This document shows, piece after piece, positions 44,812 to 54,656 of a stretch of DNA of 64,000 bases (position 1 is its first letter; each line of letters begins with the position of its first letter). Source of the DNA: Pelistega suis (lineage in GTDB: Bacteria; Pseudomonadota; Gammaproteobacteria; Burkholderiales; Burkholderiaceae_B); assembly GCF_013133795.1 (NCBI RefSeq), contig NZ_JABGBN010000001.1, positions 310,001 through 374,000 of the forward strand, given 5' to 3'. A program made the position numbers and the translations under genes. Under the pieces are notes generated by a model. That model saw only the letters and a program-made list of their open reading frames with translations. It did not search any database and had not been told where the DNA came from.

Positions 44812-45765
44812 ATGTTAAAGAGAGTCGTATTAGCGATGGCCTGTATGGTCAGTGCATCTTCTGTTTTTGCAGAGGAGTTCCCGAGCAAGCCAATTCGTTT
44901 GATTGTGCCAAGCGCTCCTGGTTCTGCTTTTGATAATTTGGCACGTGTATTGGAGCCTGAGTTAAGCAAAGCTTTTAATCAATCTGTGGTAGTGCATAAT
45001 TTAGCTGGTGCTTCTAATATGACGGGTACACGCGAAGTAGTACGAGCAGCGGCGGATGGGCATACAGTCGGTATGGTTTCATCAACACATGCTATTAATC
45101 CGTATTTGCATGAGCAAATGCCTTATGATGCAGTAAAGGATTTTACACCTATTACAAATTTGGTTATTACACCACTTATTGTGACAGTACCTGCAAATTC
45201 ACCTTATCAGACGCTAGCAGATTTAGTAGCAGATGCTAAAGTCAATCCTGATAAGATTAATTACGGTTCGGCTGGTGTAGGGAATTCCTTACATTTGGCA
45301 ACGGTATTACTTGAAAATGCAGCGAGTATTAAGCTAACTCATGCCCCTTATAAAGGGGGTAATTTAATCGTTAATGATTTGATTGCAGGTCATTTGCAAA
45401 TGGCGACCTTAGCGATTCCTAGTGTATTGCAACAGATTAAAGCGGGTAATTTACGTGCTTTAGCGACTACAACAGCCAAACGTAGTGATGCTTTGCCAGA
45501 TGTTCCAAGTATAGGTGAAAGTTATCAAGGTTATGATTATTCGACGTGGTTAGCCCTGGTAGGCCCCAAGGGGATGAATGATAAAGTGAGAGACAAATGG
45601 CATAAAGCCATTGCAGACGCTATGGCTAAGTCAGAGGTACAAGAAAAATTAGCTGCGTTAGGTCTCGTGATTGAAACGTCAACACCAGCAGAATTACAAG
45701 CACGTATTAAAAAGGATTTAGAAGAAAATCAAAAACTATTTAAACAAATTAATGCGACACATTAA
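44812..45765 (+). CDS. Bug-family tripartite tricarboxylate transporter substrate-binding protein
   Basis: A 317-residue periplasmic binding protein: signal peptide (residues 1-20, ending SSVFA), then FPSKPIRLIVPSAPGSAFDNLARVLEPEL and the family segment NYGSAGVGNSLHLATVLLENAA. Bug proteins are greatly expanded in Alcaligenaceae and bind organic acids or amides. No TctA/TctB membrane subunits lie nearby, so it is an orphan receptor of unknown ligand. AAGGAAGG RBS; a terminator follows. Confidence 0.92.
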   Translation: MLKRVVLAMACMVSASSVFAEEFPSKPIRLIVPSAPGSAFDNLARVLEPELSKAFNQSVVVHNLAGASNMTGTREVVRAAADGHTVGMVSSTHAINPYLHEQMPYDAVKDFTPITNLVITPLIVTVPANSPYQTLADLVADAKVNPDKINYGSAGVGNSLHLATVLLENAASIKLTHAPYKGGNLIVNDLIAGHLQMATLAIPSVLQQIKAGNLRALATTTAKRSDALPDVPSIGESYQGYDYSTWLALVGPKGMNDKVRDKWHKAIADAMAKSEVQEKLAALGLVIETSTPAELQARIKKDLEENQKLFKQINATH

Positions 45766-45800
45766 AATTTAAATAATTATTGATTCTATTGAGCACGCAT

Positions 45801-45836
45801 AAATAGCCTGTGATGATTGTCACGGGCTATTTTTTT
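45801..45836 (+). terminator. Rho-independent terminator after the Bug gene
   Basis: AAATAGCCTGTGA (45801-45813) pairs with TCACGGGCTATTT (45820-45832, one G-U pair) and runs into seven Ts. Confidence 0.85.
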
Positions 45837-45859
45837 ATAAAGACTTATGATAGCATATA

Positions 45860-45875
45860 AATAAGAATTGTTATT
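45860..45875 (+). promoter_or_regulatory. Fur-box-like palindrome before the haem oxygenase gene
   Basis: AATAAGAATTGTTATT is palindromic at 14 of 16 positions and AT-rich like a degenerate Fur site. It lies about 35 bases before the ATG, as expected for iron-repressed haem oxygenase. It is weaker than the hmuS box. Confidence 0.4.
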
Positions 45876-45908
45876 GTTTTTATTATTATTTATATCATAG
45901 GGATTGAT

Positions 45909-46493
45909 ATGGAGTTGCCACTCAGTTTATATTTAAAGGAAAATTGCCGTACGACGCATGATAGTGTAGATCACTTAGTTATGTCAGTAAAACCTTTTGA
46001 TACTATAGAAAACTATACGCGCTTTTTGCAATTACAAGCCGTATTTCATCAAATTGTGGATGCTATTTATAAGGATCAATTACTTAATCAAGGCATTGAG
46101 GATTTAGCCGAGTTAGCGCGTTATGAGGAAGTGCTGAAAGATTTAAAAGATTTACAAGCGAATACTAAAAACATTACGCAAACATTACCTATACCTCAAG
46201 GCAAAGAGGTTTTGGGTTGGTTATATTGTGCTGAAGGGTCTAATATCGGCGCAGCTTTTCTATATAAAGCAGCTCAACATAAATTAGGCTTAACTGCTGA
46301 GTATGGTGCTCGTCATTTAGCGCCTCATGCAGAGGGTCGTGCTAAACATTGGAAAGATTTTTGTGATCAATTTAATCAAATTGATATCACGGTAGAGGAT
46401 AGAGCTGCAGCTCTTAAGGGAGCATTAGATGCCTTTGCAACCTATAAGGCATTACTAAGGGAAGTGTTTGAATTATCGCCAGCGACGGTCTAA
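45909..46493 (+). CDS. Biliverdin-producing haem oxygenase
   Basis: A 194-residue, all-helical haem-oxygenase-family protein. The N-terminal RTTHDSVDHLVMS matches the HxxxxH pattern around the proximal haem ligand, probably His17. The distal-helix Gly-rich stretch is LGWLYCAEGSNIGAAFLYKAA. It would open haem to biliverdin, CO and Fe2+ in the cytoplasm, releasing iron brought in by HmuTUV. It is monocistronic with a Fur-like site upstream. The HemO/PigA group is likely; identity beyond the family is not certain. Confidence 0.87.
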   Translation: MELPLSLYLKENCRTTHDSVDHLVMSVKPFDTIENYTRFLQLQAVFHQIVDAIYKDQLLNQGIEDLAELARYEEVLKDLKDLQANTKNITQTLPIPQGKEVLGWLYCAEGSNIGAAFLYKAAQHKLGLTAEYGARHLAPHAEGRAKHWKDFCDQFNQIDITVEDRAAALKGALDAFATYKALLREVFELSPATV

Positions 46494-46583
46494 AAGATAA
46501 AGGACTGCCATTGGCGTGATAGCAGATGACAGTCCTCAAACTAAGCATTGCTCAGCTTATGGAGATAATCGATAAACTGTGTG

Positions 46584-46775
46584 TCATTTATTTTTTAAAG
46601 CCGCTTCGATTTTTTTATCGGTTTTATACTGACTTAATGCATAGACAGACCAGATGGCTGCAGGCAACCAACCGATGACGGTAATTTGTAAAATGAGACA
46701 AATAATACCCGCCCATGGACGACCAATAGTAAAAAATTGCAGCCAAGGTAATAATATGGCAAGAATCAGACGCAT
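46584..46775 (-). CDS. YqaE/Pmp3 family small membrane protein
   Basis: A 63-residue protein with two transmembrane helices (about residues 3-14 and 19-45) and a Lys-rich C-terminus. The IGRPWAGIICLILQITVIGWLPAAIWSVYAL segment matches the Pmp3 proteolipid pattern, though with shorter first helix. Pmp3-type proteins influence membrane potential and salt tolerance in yeast and plants; the bacterial role is unclear. It has an AGGAAAG RBS. Confidence 0.8.
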   Translation of the reverse strand: MRLILAILLPWLQFFTIGRPWAGIICLILQITVIGWLPAAIWSVYALSQYKTDKKIEAALKNK

Positions 46776-46875
46776 TGTATACTTTCCTTTGTGTTCATTA
46801 AGCTGTGGTAAAAGCCGAAATATTTATGTATATCAGCTTTGTCGTCCTTATCATATAAGGCTTTATTTCAAAAAA

Positions 46876-48351
46876 TCAAGCAATGACACGTTGAATGGCA
46901 TTTTTCCATGATTTTAACCGTGTTTGTCGTTCATCTTCACTCATCTGTGGCTCAAAACAGCGATCAAGCTGCCACATAGATGAAAAATCACTTTCATTAA
47001 AGAAGCCACAACTTAGCCCCGCCATTTTAACGGCACCAAAGGCTGTGGTTTCTGTCAGTGTTGGACGTAGTACGGGTACGCCAAGAATGTCTGCTTGGAA
47101 TTGCATAAGCAGATTATTCGCACTTGCACCACCGTCTACACGGAGTTCGGTGAGAGGAACGGGGGCATCTTGCTGCATAGCATGTAATACATCCGCTACT
47201 TGAAAGGCAATGGATTCGAGTGCAGCGCGTGCAATATGGGCTTTTTGAGTTCCTCGGCTAAGACCACTGATACTGGCTAGGGCATTCGGTTCCCAATAGG
47301 GAGCCCCTAAGCCAGTAAAAGCGGGTACGAGAATGACACCGTCGCTGTCTTTGACTTGTGAAGCGAGTTGTTCTACTTCATGGCTTTCTTTGATAAATCC
47401 TAAATTATCACGTAGCCATTGAACAATAGCACCTGCCATGAAAACGCTGCCTTCAAGTGCAAATTGAGTCATTTGTCCAGTCTTTTGCCAAGCCACAGTG
47501 CTTAGCAATTTATGGGTACTTTTAATCACTTGATTGCCCGTATTGAGTAGCATAAAGCAACCTGTACCATAGGTGTTTTTTGCCATACCAGCTTGTTGAC
47601 AATCATGACCAAAGAGAGCAGCTTGCTGATCGCCAATGGCCGCAAAGACGGGGATTTTTGCGCCAAATAGGTCTTTATTCGTATGGGTGATTTCCTGCCC
47701 TGATGCAACAATAGAAGGTAAGATATTTTGAGGGATTTTAAAAAGATTAAGTAAAGGGGTAGACCATTGCTGTGTGTGAATATCCATTAGCATAGTCCGT
47801 GAGGCATTAGACACATCGGTAACATGACATCCCTTACTTAAATTCCAAATCAACCAACTATCTACTGTACCAAAGGCTAATTCATTGCTGTCAGCCAATG
47901 TGCGTGCATGGGGGGTATTGTCTAAAATCCATGCTAATTTAGTCGCACTAAAATAAGGGTCAATCATGAGTCCTGTAATGTGCTGAATATGGCTTTCATG
48001 CCCTTTGTCTTTGAGTTGCTGACAAAATGCAGAGGTACGACGGTCTTGCCATACAATGGCTGGTGCGATTGCTTGTCCTGTTTTTTTATTCCAAACGATT
48101 GTTGTTTCTCGTTGATTGGCAATCCCGATAGCACGAATCTCATGTGCTTGAATCGCTGCTTTTTGTATGACTTCTTTGATGGTATTGAGCTGTGATTGCC
48201 AAATTTCATTGGCATCTTGTTCGACCCAAGCAGTTTTTGGGGTATTTAACTGGAAAGTTTGCTGAGCACTTGCAACGACCTGTCCTGCCTGATTAAAAAG
48301 AATGCTGCGACTAGATGTTGTGCCTTGGTCAAGAGCTAAGAGATATGACAT
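46876..48351 (-). CDS. glpK: Glycerol kinase
   Basis: A 491-residue FGGY kinase. It starts YLLALDQGTTSSRSILF, has FAAIGDQQAALFGH and the conserved VPAFTGLGAPYWEPNA, and ends in the adenosine motif LRVDGGASANNLLMQFQAD. It phosphorylates glycerol to glycerol-3-P. The glpF permease and glpD dehydrogenase expected in a glycerol operon are not adjacent. It is divergent from sbp. Confidence 0.96.
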   Translation of the reverse strand: MSYLLALDQGTTSSRSILFNQAGQVVASAQQTFQLNTPKTAWVEQDANEIWQSQLNTIKEVIQKAAIQAHEIRAIGIANQRETTIVWNKKTGQAIAPAIVWQDRRTSAFCQQLKDKGHESHIQHITGLMIDPYFSATKLAWILDNTPHARTLADSNELAFGTVDSWLIWNLSKGCHVTDVSNASRTMLMDIHTQQWSTPLLNLFKIPQNILPSIVASGQEITHTNKDLFGAKIPVFAAIGDQQAALFGHDCQQAGMAKNTYGTGCFMLLNTGNQVIKSTHKLLSTVAWQKTGQMTQFALEGSVFMAGAIVQWLRDNLGFIKESHEVEQLASQVKDSDGVILVPAFTGLGAPYWEPNALASISGLSRGTQKAHIARAALESIAFQVADVLHAMQQDAPVPLTELRVDGGASANNLLMQFQADILGVPVLRPTLTETTAFGAVKMAGLSCGFFNESDFSSMWQLDRCFEPQMSEDERQTRLKSWKNAIQRVIA

Positions 48352-48526
48352 AGTGGGTAAAGATGTAAAAATAATGGCATTATTGTAATACTTATATTTA
48401 TGTAAAAAATATATTTATAATCGTCTTTTTATAACATTTGGCAATAAGAATAGAAAAAAACATTCGCTCAGCGGAGAAATAATTTTTGTATAGTTATTTC
48501 ATCCTTAATTTTTAGACGAGATCATA

Positions 48527-49528
48527 ATGAAATTACTAAACAAAATTTCCGCACTTGTATTAAGTTTAGGTTTGGTGGGTACCGCTACTGCACAACAGCA
48601 AGATTTCTTAAATGTGTCTTATGATGTTATGCGTGATTTTTATAAAGAATATAACCCGCTTTTCTTAAAAGAATATGCGGACAAGCATAATGGTGCAACG
48701 CTTAATATTCAACAGTCTCATGGTGGTTCAAGCAAGCAAGCACTCAGTGTGGCTAATGGTTTGCAAGCGGATGTAGTGACAATGAATCAAAGTTCTGATG
48801 TTGAACTACTAGAGAGCAAAGGGCTTATCGAAGCAGGTTGGGATAAAGAGTTCCCTGACCATGCTGTCCCATTTACGAGTGCTACGGTATTTTTAGTGCG
48901 TAAAGGCAATCCAAAGAATATTAAAGACTGGGCTGATTTAACTAAAGAGGGTATTCAGGTTGTTGTTGCTAACCCAAAAACAACAGGCAATGGTCGTTAT
49001 ACCTTCTTGGCAGCTTATGGTGCTGAGTTAAAAGCTAATGGTGGAGACCATGATAAGGCAAAAGCTTTAGTAAAAGCCTTATTTAAAAATGTGCCTGTCT
49101 TAGATAATGGTGGTCGTGCGGCGACAACAACATTTGTCAAACGCAATATTGGTGATGCATTGATTACCTTTGAAAATGAAGCGAATATGGCGGCTCGTGA
49201 GTTTGGAGCAGGAGAGTTTGAGTTGGTATATCCAAAATACTCAATTAAAGCAGAAAACCCAGTCGCTATTGTGGATACGGTCGTAGCGAAAAAAGGTTCA
49301 GCCGAGGTGGCTAAAGAATATCTCTCTTATTTATGGAGTGATGCAGCACAAGAGTTAGCCGCTAGTCTTTATTTGCGTCCAAGTAATTCTACTGTATTAG
49401 AGAAGCATAAAGATCGTTTCCCTCATATCGACACTTTCCGTGCTAATGATGTATTTGGTACCTGGCCTGAAATTATGAAAACGTATTTTGCGGATGGTGG
49501 TGTCTTTGACGAAATTCAAAAACCATAA
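48527..49528 (+). CDS. sbp: Sulfate ABC transporter substrate-binding protein
   Basis: A 333-residue periplasmic protein: signal peptide (residues 1-22, ending GTATA), then LNVSYDVMRDFYKEYNPLF and the sulfate-site regions QSHGGSSKQA and NPKTTGNGRYTFLAAYG. It delivers sulfate (or thiosulfate) to CysTWA. It is first of sbp-cysT-cysW-cysA. The AT-rich AAATAATTTTTGTATAGTTATTT just upstream is palindrome-like and may be a CysB region. Confidence 0.94.
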   Translation: MKLLNKISALVLSLGLVGTATAQQQDFLNVSYDVMRDFYKEYNPLFLKEYADKHNGATLNIQQSHGGSSKQALSVANGLQADVVTMNQSSDVELLESKGLIEAGWDKEFPDHAVPFTSATVFLVRKGNPKNIKDWADLTKEGIQVVVANPKTTGNGRYTFLAAYGAELKANGGDHDKAKALVKALFKNVPVLDNGGRAATTTFVKRNIGDALITFENEANMAAREFGAGEFELVYPKYSIKAENPVAIVDTVVAKKGSAEVAKEYLSYLWSDAAQELAASLYLRPSNSTVLEKHKDRFPHIDTFRANDVFGTWPEIMKTYFADGGVFDEIQKP

Positions 49529-49538
49529 GTGAGTTGAT

Positions 49539-50363
49539 GTGTTACTGAAGTCACGTACGATATTGCCGGGGTTTGGTTTAAGCTTCGGCATCAGCCTTTT
49601 TACGCTATCCTTGTTGGTACTCATTCCTTTTGCGATGTTGATTTATCACACCGCAGGAATGGGGTGGAGTAAATTTTGGGAAACGATTTCTCATGCACAG
49701 GTATTGGCGGCTATTTACTTGACCTTAAAAATGTCATTTTTTGCGGTTTTGACGAATCTTGTTTTTGGTACGATGACCGCATGGGTGCTTGTACGCTATC
49801 AGTTTTTTGGTCGTAGTGTTGTTAATGCCTTAGTGGATTTGCCGTTTGCATTGCCCACCGCCGTGACGGGGATTGCACTGGCGACTTTATATGCCCCGAG
49901 TGGATGGTTAGGGCGCTGGTTTGATTTCAAAATTGCATTTACACCCTTAGGGATTTGGTTGGCATTGGTGGTTGTGAGTTTTCCTTTTATTGTGCGAGCC
50001 GTACAACCCGTATTAGAAGATTTGTCACCTGAATTAGAAGAGGCAGCCGCAACCTTAGGAGCAGGTCATTTGACGATTTTTAGACGAGTCGTATTACCAG
50101 AGCTCATACCAGCTTTATTAACGGGATCGGGGATGGCATTTGCTCGTGCAACGGGGGAGTATGGTTCAGTCGTATTTATTGCGGGTAGTATTCCTTATGT
50201 ATCAGAGATTTTGCCTGTCATTATTACGGCAAAATTAGAGCTGTTTGATGTGGCAGGTGCTTCTGCGGTGGCTTTATTTATGTTATTGATTTCTTTTGTG
50301 ATTCTTTTTGTCTTTAATATCACACAATGGTTCTTTAGTAAACGATTGGGGGCAAAAGTATGA
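49539..50363 (+). CDS. cysT: Sulfate ABC transporter permease CysT
   Basis: A 274-residue inner-membrane permease with about six helices. The EAA loop is ELEEAAATLGAGHLTIFRRVVLPELIPALLTG (in part). It starts at GTG 49539, ten bases after the sbp stop, and overlaps cysW by 4 bases. It pairs with CysW in the sulfate/thiosulfate importer. Confidence 0.94.
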   Translation: MLLKSRTILPGFGLSFGISLFTLSLLVLIPFAMLIYHTAGMGWSKFWETISHAQVLAAIYLTLKMSFFAVLTNLVFGTMTAWVLVRYQFFGRSVVNALVDLPFALPTAVTGIALATLYAPSGWLGRWFDFKIAFTPLGIWLALVVVSFPFIVRAVQPVLEDLSPELEEAAATLGAGHLTIFRRVVLPELIPALLTGSGMAFARATGEYGSVVFIAGSIPYVSEILPVIITAKLELFDVAGASAVALFMLLISFVILFVFNITQWFFSKRLGAKV

Positions 50364-51223
50364 ATCCATTAACGAATCATAAGCCCAGAAAAATTGTTGA
50401 GCCAAGATGGATGCGCTATACCTTAATTGGTTTGGTATTGGTATTTTTGGCGGTAATGTTACTTATTCCTTTAATCTCAATTTTTATTGAAGCATTACGT
50501 CAGGGGGTGGATTTATATATTGCGGCATTAACAGACCCTGATGCTTTATCGGCGATAAAATTAACTTTATTAACGGCTACTATTGTTGTACCAGTCAATG
50601 CTGTTATAGGCATTGCTATTGCTTGGTTATTAAGTCGTTATGACTTTAGAGGCAAGCAATTATTTACAACCTTGTTGGACTTACCTTTTGCGGTGTCTCC
50701 TGTGGTGGCTGGTTTGATGTTTGTTCTGTTATTTGGGGCACATAGTGTCTTGGGTGCTTGGTTAGAGAGTCACCATATTCAAATTATTTTTGCTGTACCG
50801 GGCATTGTATTAGCCACTTTATTTGTGACCTTTCCCTTTGTGGCTCGTGAGATTATGCCCTTAATGCAGAGTCAAGGAGATCAAGAGGAGCAGGCCGCTT
50901 TAATTCTGGGTGCTTCAGCATGGCAAATGTTTTGGCGAGTGACTTTACCCAATATCAAATGGGCATTGCTTTATGGTCTGATTTTAACCAATGCACGTGC
51001 AATGGGGGAGTTTGGTGCGGTAAGTGTGGTATCTGGGCATATTCGAGGTTTAACCAATACAGTACCCTTGCATGTAGAGATTTTATATAACGAATATAAC
51101 TTTGTGGGTGCTTTTGCAGCAGCTAGTCTTTTGGCTTTTCTGGCATTATTTACCCTGATTTTACAGCACGTCTTAGCTTATCTACAGGTGCGTAAAAATC
51201 ATTTAAAAGTGAGTGATGAATGA
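50360..51223 (+). CDS. cysW: Sulfate ABC transporter permease CysW
   Basis: A 287-residue permease with about six helices. The EAA loop is [31 protein letters not shown] (in part), and the conserved [15 protein letters not shown] follows. It overlaps both cysT and cysA by 4 bases, so the three are translationally coupled. Confidence 0.95.
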   Translation: MNPLTNHKPRKIVEPRWMRYTLIGLVLVFLAVMLLIPLISIFIEALRQGVDLYIAALTDPDALSAIKLTLLTATIVVPVNAVIGIAIAWLLSRYDFRGKQLFTTLLDLPFAVSPVVAGLMFVLLFGAHSVLGAWLESHHIQIIFAVPGIVLATLFVTFPFVAREIMPLMQSQGDQEEQAALILGASAWQMFWRVTLPNIKWALLYGLILTNARAMGEFGAVSVVSGHIRGLTNTVPLHVEILYNEYNFVGAFAAASLLAFLALFTLILQHVLAYLQVRKNHLKVSDE

Positions 51224-52263
51224 GTATTCAAGTTAAGCATATTGAAAAGCATTTTGGTCAATTTCATGCTTTAAAAAACATTAATCTTGATGTTGAAACA
51301 GGGGCATTAGTGTCTTTGTTAGGACCTTCTGGCTGTGGTAAAACAACGTTATTGAGAATTATTGCAGGGTTGGAAAGTGCGGATACAGGACAGATTCTGC
51401 TAAATGGTGTGGACGTTACTCACATGCCAGTACAAGCACGTAAGATTGGCTTTATGTTTCAAAGTTATGCGCTATTTCGCCATATGAGTGTGTACGATAA
51501 TATTGCCTTTGGTTTATCGGTATTGCCTCGTCGTATTCGTCCTTCAAAAGATGAAATTCATGAAAAAGTGATGTCGCTATTGAAATTGATTCAATTGCCT
51601 CATTTAGCAAATTCTTTGCCTCATCAATTATCAGGAGGACAACGGCAGCGTGTTGCTTTAGCACGTTCTCTAGCAGTAGAGCCAAAAATTTTATTATTAG
51701 ATGAACCATTTGGTGCCTTAGATGCCAAGGTGCGTAAAGAGTTGCGTCAATGGTTACGTGATATTCACCAAGAGCTGCATATTACCAGTTTATTAGTTAC
51801 GCATGATCAAGAAGAAGCGTTGGAGGTCTCAGATAAAATCGTAGTGATGAACCATGGTCATGTTGAACAAGTGGGTGATGCGTCAACCTTATATCATCAA
51901 CCAGATACGCCTTTTGTGACTGAGTTTATTGGGGAGGTGAGTCGTTTTGACGGTGATGTACAGTCCAATCAATGGACGTATCAACAGTATACCTATCCTT
52001 TAGCACAGAACCTTAGTGATGGTGCTTACTCTGCCTATATACGCCCCCATCAATGGCTATTAAGCAATCAGGCTGACGGAGCGATGTTAAGCGGGACTAT
52101 TAAGCATATTCATGATGTTGGATCATTTTTACGTGTAACGATTTTTGATGCAAGAACAGAGCGTTTTATTGAAGTCTTAGTGACCGCAGAACAATGTCCT
52201 TATCACGTAAATGATGGTGTTTATCTCATTCCAAAAGCCTTGCAATTATTTCCTGTGCATTGA
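51220..52263 (+). CDS. cysA: Sulfate/thiosulfate import ATP-binding protein
   Basis: A 347-residue ABC ATPase: Walker [20 protein letters not shown]-loop FMFQSYALF, signature [16 protein letters not shown], Walker [16 protein letters not shown], and [15 protein letters not shown]-terminal TOBE-like regulatory region (about residues 240-347) follows. It powers the CysTW channel. Confidence 0.96.
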   Translation: MSIQVKHIEKHFGQFHALKNINLDVETGALVSLLGPSGCGKTTLLRIIAGLESADTGQILLNGVDVTHMPVQARKIGFMFQSYALFRHMSVYDNIAFGLSVLPRRIRPSKDEIHEKVMSLLKLIQLPHLANSLPHQLSGGQRQRVALARSLAVEPKILLLDEPFGALDAKVRKELRQWLRDIHQELHITSLLVTHDQEEALEVSDKIVVMNHGHVEQVGDASTLYHQPDTPFVTEFIGEVSRFDGDVQSNQWTYQQYTYPLAQNLSDGAYSAYIRPHQWLLSNQADGAMLSGTIKHIHDVGSFLRVTIFDARTERFIEVLVTAEQCPYHVNDGVYLIPKALQLFPVH

Positions 52264-52265
52264 TT

Positions 52266-52282
52266 ATTAACTCAGAGTTAAT
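52266..52282 (+). promoter_or_regulatory. Perfect 17-bp palindrome upstream of the nitroreductase gene
   Basis: ATTAACTC-A-GAGTTAAT is fully symmetrical with 8-bp arms around one base, right after the cysA stop and about 105 bases before the nitroreductase ATG. It has the look of a dimeric repressor operator and lacks the T run of a terminator. Confidence 0.4.
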
Positions 52283-52387
52283 GGTGAATTGCAATTTGGT
52301 AGCTTGATTGCACTGCTGTATCGGCTCATAATGGAACACATACAAAACACATTTAGTGGTTTTTAAAAATTTGAAAAGGAAATCATG

Positions 52388-52993
52388 ATGAGCAAAACAT
52401 TTTATGAGTTACAACAACAACGTCGTTCTATTTATGCCATTGGTAAAAATGTCACTTTAGATAAGTCTGTGATTACAGATGTCATCCAAAAGGCAGTCCG
52501 TGAAGCACCGTCATCATTTAACTCACAATCTTCTCGTGCGGTGATTTTATTTGGTGATGCCCATCATAAAGTTTGGGATATGGCATTAGATGCGCTACGT
52601 CCTATCGTTCCTGCAGAGGCATTTGCTGTGACTGAGAAGAAAATCAATGGTTCATTTAAGACAGGATTTGGTACGGTGTTGTTCTTTGAAGACCAAGATG
52701 TTGTTAAGGGTTTACAAGAAAAATTCCCACTTTATGCGGATAACTTCCCAATCTGGTCTGAGCAAGCAAGCGGTATTGCACAATATGCGGTATGGTTAGC
52801 GTTAACCGAACAAGGTATTGGTGCAACGTTACAACACTATAACCCATTGATTGATAGTGATATTATAAAAGAATGGGGCATTCCTGCCACTTGGAAGTTG
52901 CGTGCTCAGATGCCTTTTGGTAGCATTGAGGCAGTTGCAGCTGAGAAAGCCTATATGAATGATGCTGATCGCTTTAAAGTTTTTGGTGTATAA
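52388..52993 (+). CDS. Nitroreductase family protein
   Basis: A 201-residue FMN-dependent oxidoreductase of the HBN1/YdfN-like branch: FYELQQQRRSIYAIGKN (FMN phosphate-binding Arg-Arg-Ser), EAPSSFNSQSSRAVILFG and IGATLQHYNPLIDSDI. Such enzymes reduce nitro compounds or quinones with NAD(P)H. ATG 52388 is seven bases after AGGA; the codon before it is also ATG. It is monocistronic with a terminator shared toward benE. Confidence 0.9.
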   Translation: MSKTFYELQQQRRSIYAIGKNVTLDKSVITDVIQKAVREAPSSFNSQSSRAVILFGDAHHKVWDMALDALRPIVPAEAFAVTEKKINGSFKTGFGTVLFFEDQDVVKGLQEKFPLYADNFPIWSEQASGIAQYAVWLALTEQGIGATLQHYNPLIDSDIIKEWGIPATWKLRAQMPFGSIEAVAAEKAYMNDADRFKVFGV

Positions 52994-53044
52994 TTAGTTT
53001 TATGCCGTTGATATAAAAGATAATTTGTATAGACTTCCCCTCTT

Positions 53045-53090
53045 GCCACTTAATGAATCAGATTTTCTGAGGATTTAAGTGGCTTTTTTT
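53045..53090 (+). terminator. Terminator after the nitroreductase gene
   Basis: GCCACTTAA (53045-53053) pairs with TTAAGTGGC (53075-53083) and runs into seven Ts; an inner ATCAG/CTGA pairing extends it. Confidence 0.85.
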
Positions 53091-53092
53091 GC

Positions 53093-54265
53093 CTATTTCT
53101 TTTTGCGCTCAATATATTGGTTTAAGTGGTAAACCATAATGCCGATGAGCAAGCCCCAGAAAGCACTACCAATTCCTAAAAGAGTCATTCCAGATGCGCT
53201 AGCTAATAAAGTAATAAGGGAAGCTTCTCGAGTAGCTTCCTCTGACCATGCTTGAGAGATATTGCTAAGCAGAGTACCGAAGATAGCAATACCTGCTAGA
53301 GATAGAAGTAAGGCAGAAGGGAGTGCATTAAGTAATGATACGACAGCCCCGCCTAGCAAGGCCATAATGAAATATAGAATCGCTAACCATACATTGGCCA
53401 TATAACGTTTGCTAGGATCCGGATCTACATCGCTCCCCATCGTAATGGCTGAGCTGATGGCGGCAAGGTTAACTTTGAATGCACCCAATGGTGCCATCAA
53501 CATAGTCGCTAGGCTAGAGGAGATGACAAGTGGCTTATCTGGTACGGTTGTATAACCATGCATACGTAAAATAGCCATGGCGGGTACATTTTGTGTGACA
53601 AGAGAGGTAATAAATAAAGGGACGCCTACACTTATCATCGCTTGGAGATTAAAAGAGGGAGCGACCCAAACGAGTTGAGGAGGACTCCAGGTGAGTTGTT
53701 CGAGTTTTAATAAATCCAGGTGATAGGCTGTTGTAAAACCGATAATCAGCATAAAGAGCAAGCTGTAGCGGGCAAAACGGATTTTGCTTAATAAAAAAGT
53801 CATAAGCATGAGAGCAACCAGCAAGGTTTGCTCTTCCATAGCGATAAAGACTTTTGACCCGAAGTTGATTAAGATGCCAGCTAACATAGCGCTGGCGAGT
53901 GTTTTAGGAATAAGTGTAGCAAGGCGATTAAACAAACCTGTGACGGAGAAAAAAAACATTAAGGCTGCCGCAAAGATGAAAGCGGCAGTAGCTTCAGGAA
54001 GTTGAATGCCTTGCATGTCGACCATTAGTGCGGCACCGGGAGTACACCAAGCCACCATAATAGGTGTTTTGTAACGTAAAGATAAAAATAAAGTCAATAC
54101 ACCACAAGCTAAACTGAGTGAAGTAAACCAAGAGCTAATCTGAGGGGGTGTTGCGCCAAAGGACGAAGCTGCTTGATAGATAATGACAGCTGCAGAACCA
54201 TAGGAAACTAAAATTGCCGTCAGTGCGGCAGCAAAATGGCTAGCGGAGAAGGTGGGTTTGACCAT
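53093..54265 (-). CDS. BenE-family benzoate/H+ symporter-like transporter
   Basis: A 390-residue protein with about twelve hydrophobic helices. Family features are the opening FSASHFAAALTAILVSYGSAAVIIYQAA, the early AWCTPGAALM loop, and QNVPAMAILRMHGY. BenE members transport benzoate or act as purine/amino-acid-like symporters. No aromatic catabolic genes are nearby, so the substrate is unknown. It is divergent from emrE. Confidence 0.9.
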   Translation of the reverse strand: MVKPTFSASHFAAALTAILVSYGSAAVIIYQAASSFGATPPQISSWFTSLSLACGVLTLFLSLRYKTPIMVAWCTPGAALMVDMQGIQLPEATAAFIFAAALMFFFSVTGLFNRLATLIPKTLASAMLAGILINFGSKVFIAMEEQTLLVALMLMTFLLSKIRFARYSLLFMLIIGFTTAYHLDLLKLEQLTWSPPQLVWVAPSFNLQAMISVGVPLFITSLVTQNVPAMAILRMHGYTTVPDKPLVISSSLATMLMAPLGAFKVNLAAISSAITMGSDVDPDPSKRYMANVWLAILYFIMALLGGAVVSLLNALPSALLLSLAGIAIFGTLLSNISQAWSEEATREASLITLLASASGMTLLGIGSAFWGLLIGIMVYHLNQYIERKKK

Positions 54266-54311
54266 ATGGGTTTTACTTTATAATAAGCAAAATTTTTTCT
54301 GGGACACTTTT

Positions 54312-54641
54312 ATGACATGGTTATATTTAGCTATAGCAATTGTAGCAGAGGTGATAGCTACTTCTAATCTACAATCATCCATGGGATTTACTAAACTAGG
54401 TCCTAGCATTATTACCATCATGAGCTATATTATCAGTTTCTATTTCTTATCTCTAGCGTTAAAGCAAATTCCTATCGGTATTGCGTACGCGATTTGGTCT
54501 GGGGTAGGGATTGTCGCACTTGCATGTATTGGTTATTTCCTTTATAAACAAACATTAGATATAGTGGCAATGATAGGATTAGGTTTGATTATCTTGGGTG
54601 TCGTTATTATTAATGTCTTTTCAAAAAGTGTTGGACACTAA
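54312..54641 (+). CDS. emrE: Small multidrug resistance (SMR) efflux protein, EmrE-like
   Basis: A 109-residue protein with four transmembrane helices. The essential membrane Glu is Glu13 or so in LAIAIVAEVIATSNLQSS, and the signature Trp is in GIAYAIWSGVGIV. It is a dimeric proton-coupled exporter of quaternary cations. I start at ATG 54312; an earlier in-frame ATG (54252) would run into the divergent benE start. Confidence 0.92.
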   Translation: MTWLYLAIAIVAEVIATSNLQSSMGFTKLGPSIITIMSYIISFYFLSLALKQIPIGIAYAIWSGVGIVALACIGYFLYKQTLDIVAMIGLGLIILGVVIINVFSKSVGH

Positions 54642-54656
54642 TTAAGGAGGAAGGCG

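Noticed and set aside
46846-46860. Palindrome CCTTATCATATAAGG upstream of the Pmp3-like gene's far end as a glpK terminator
   Set aside because: It lies upstream of neither stop with a T run on the correct strand and is on the wrong side for a simple terminator; left unassigned.
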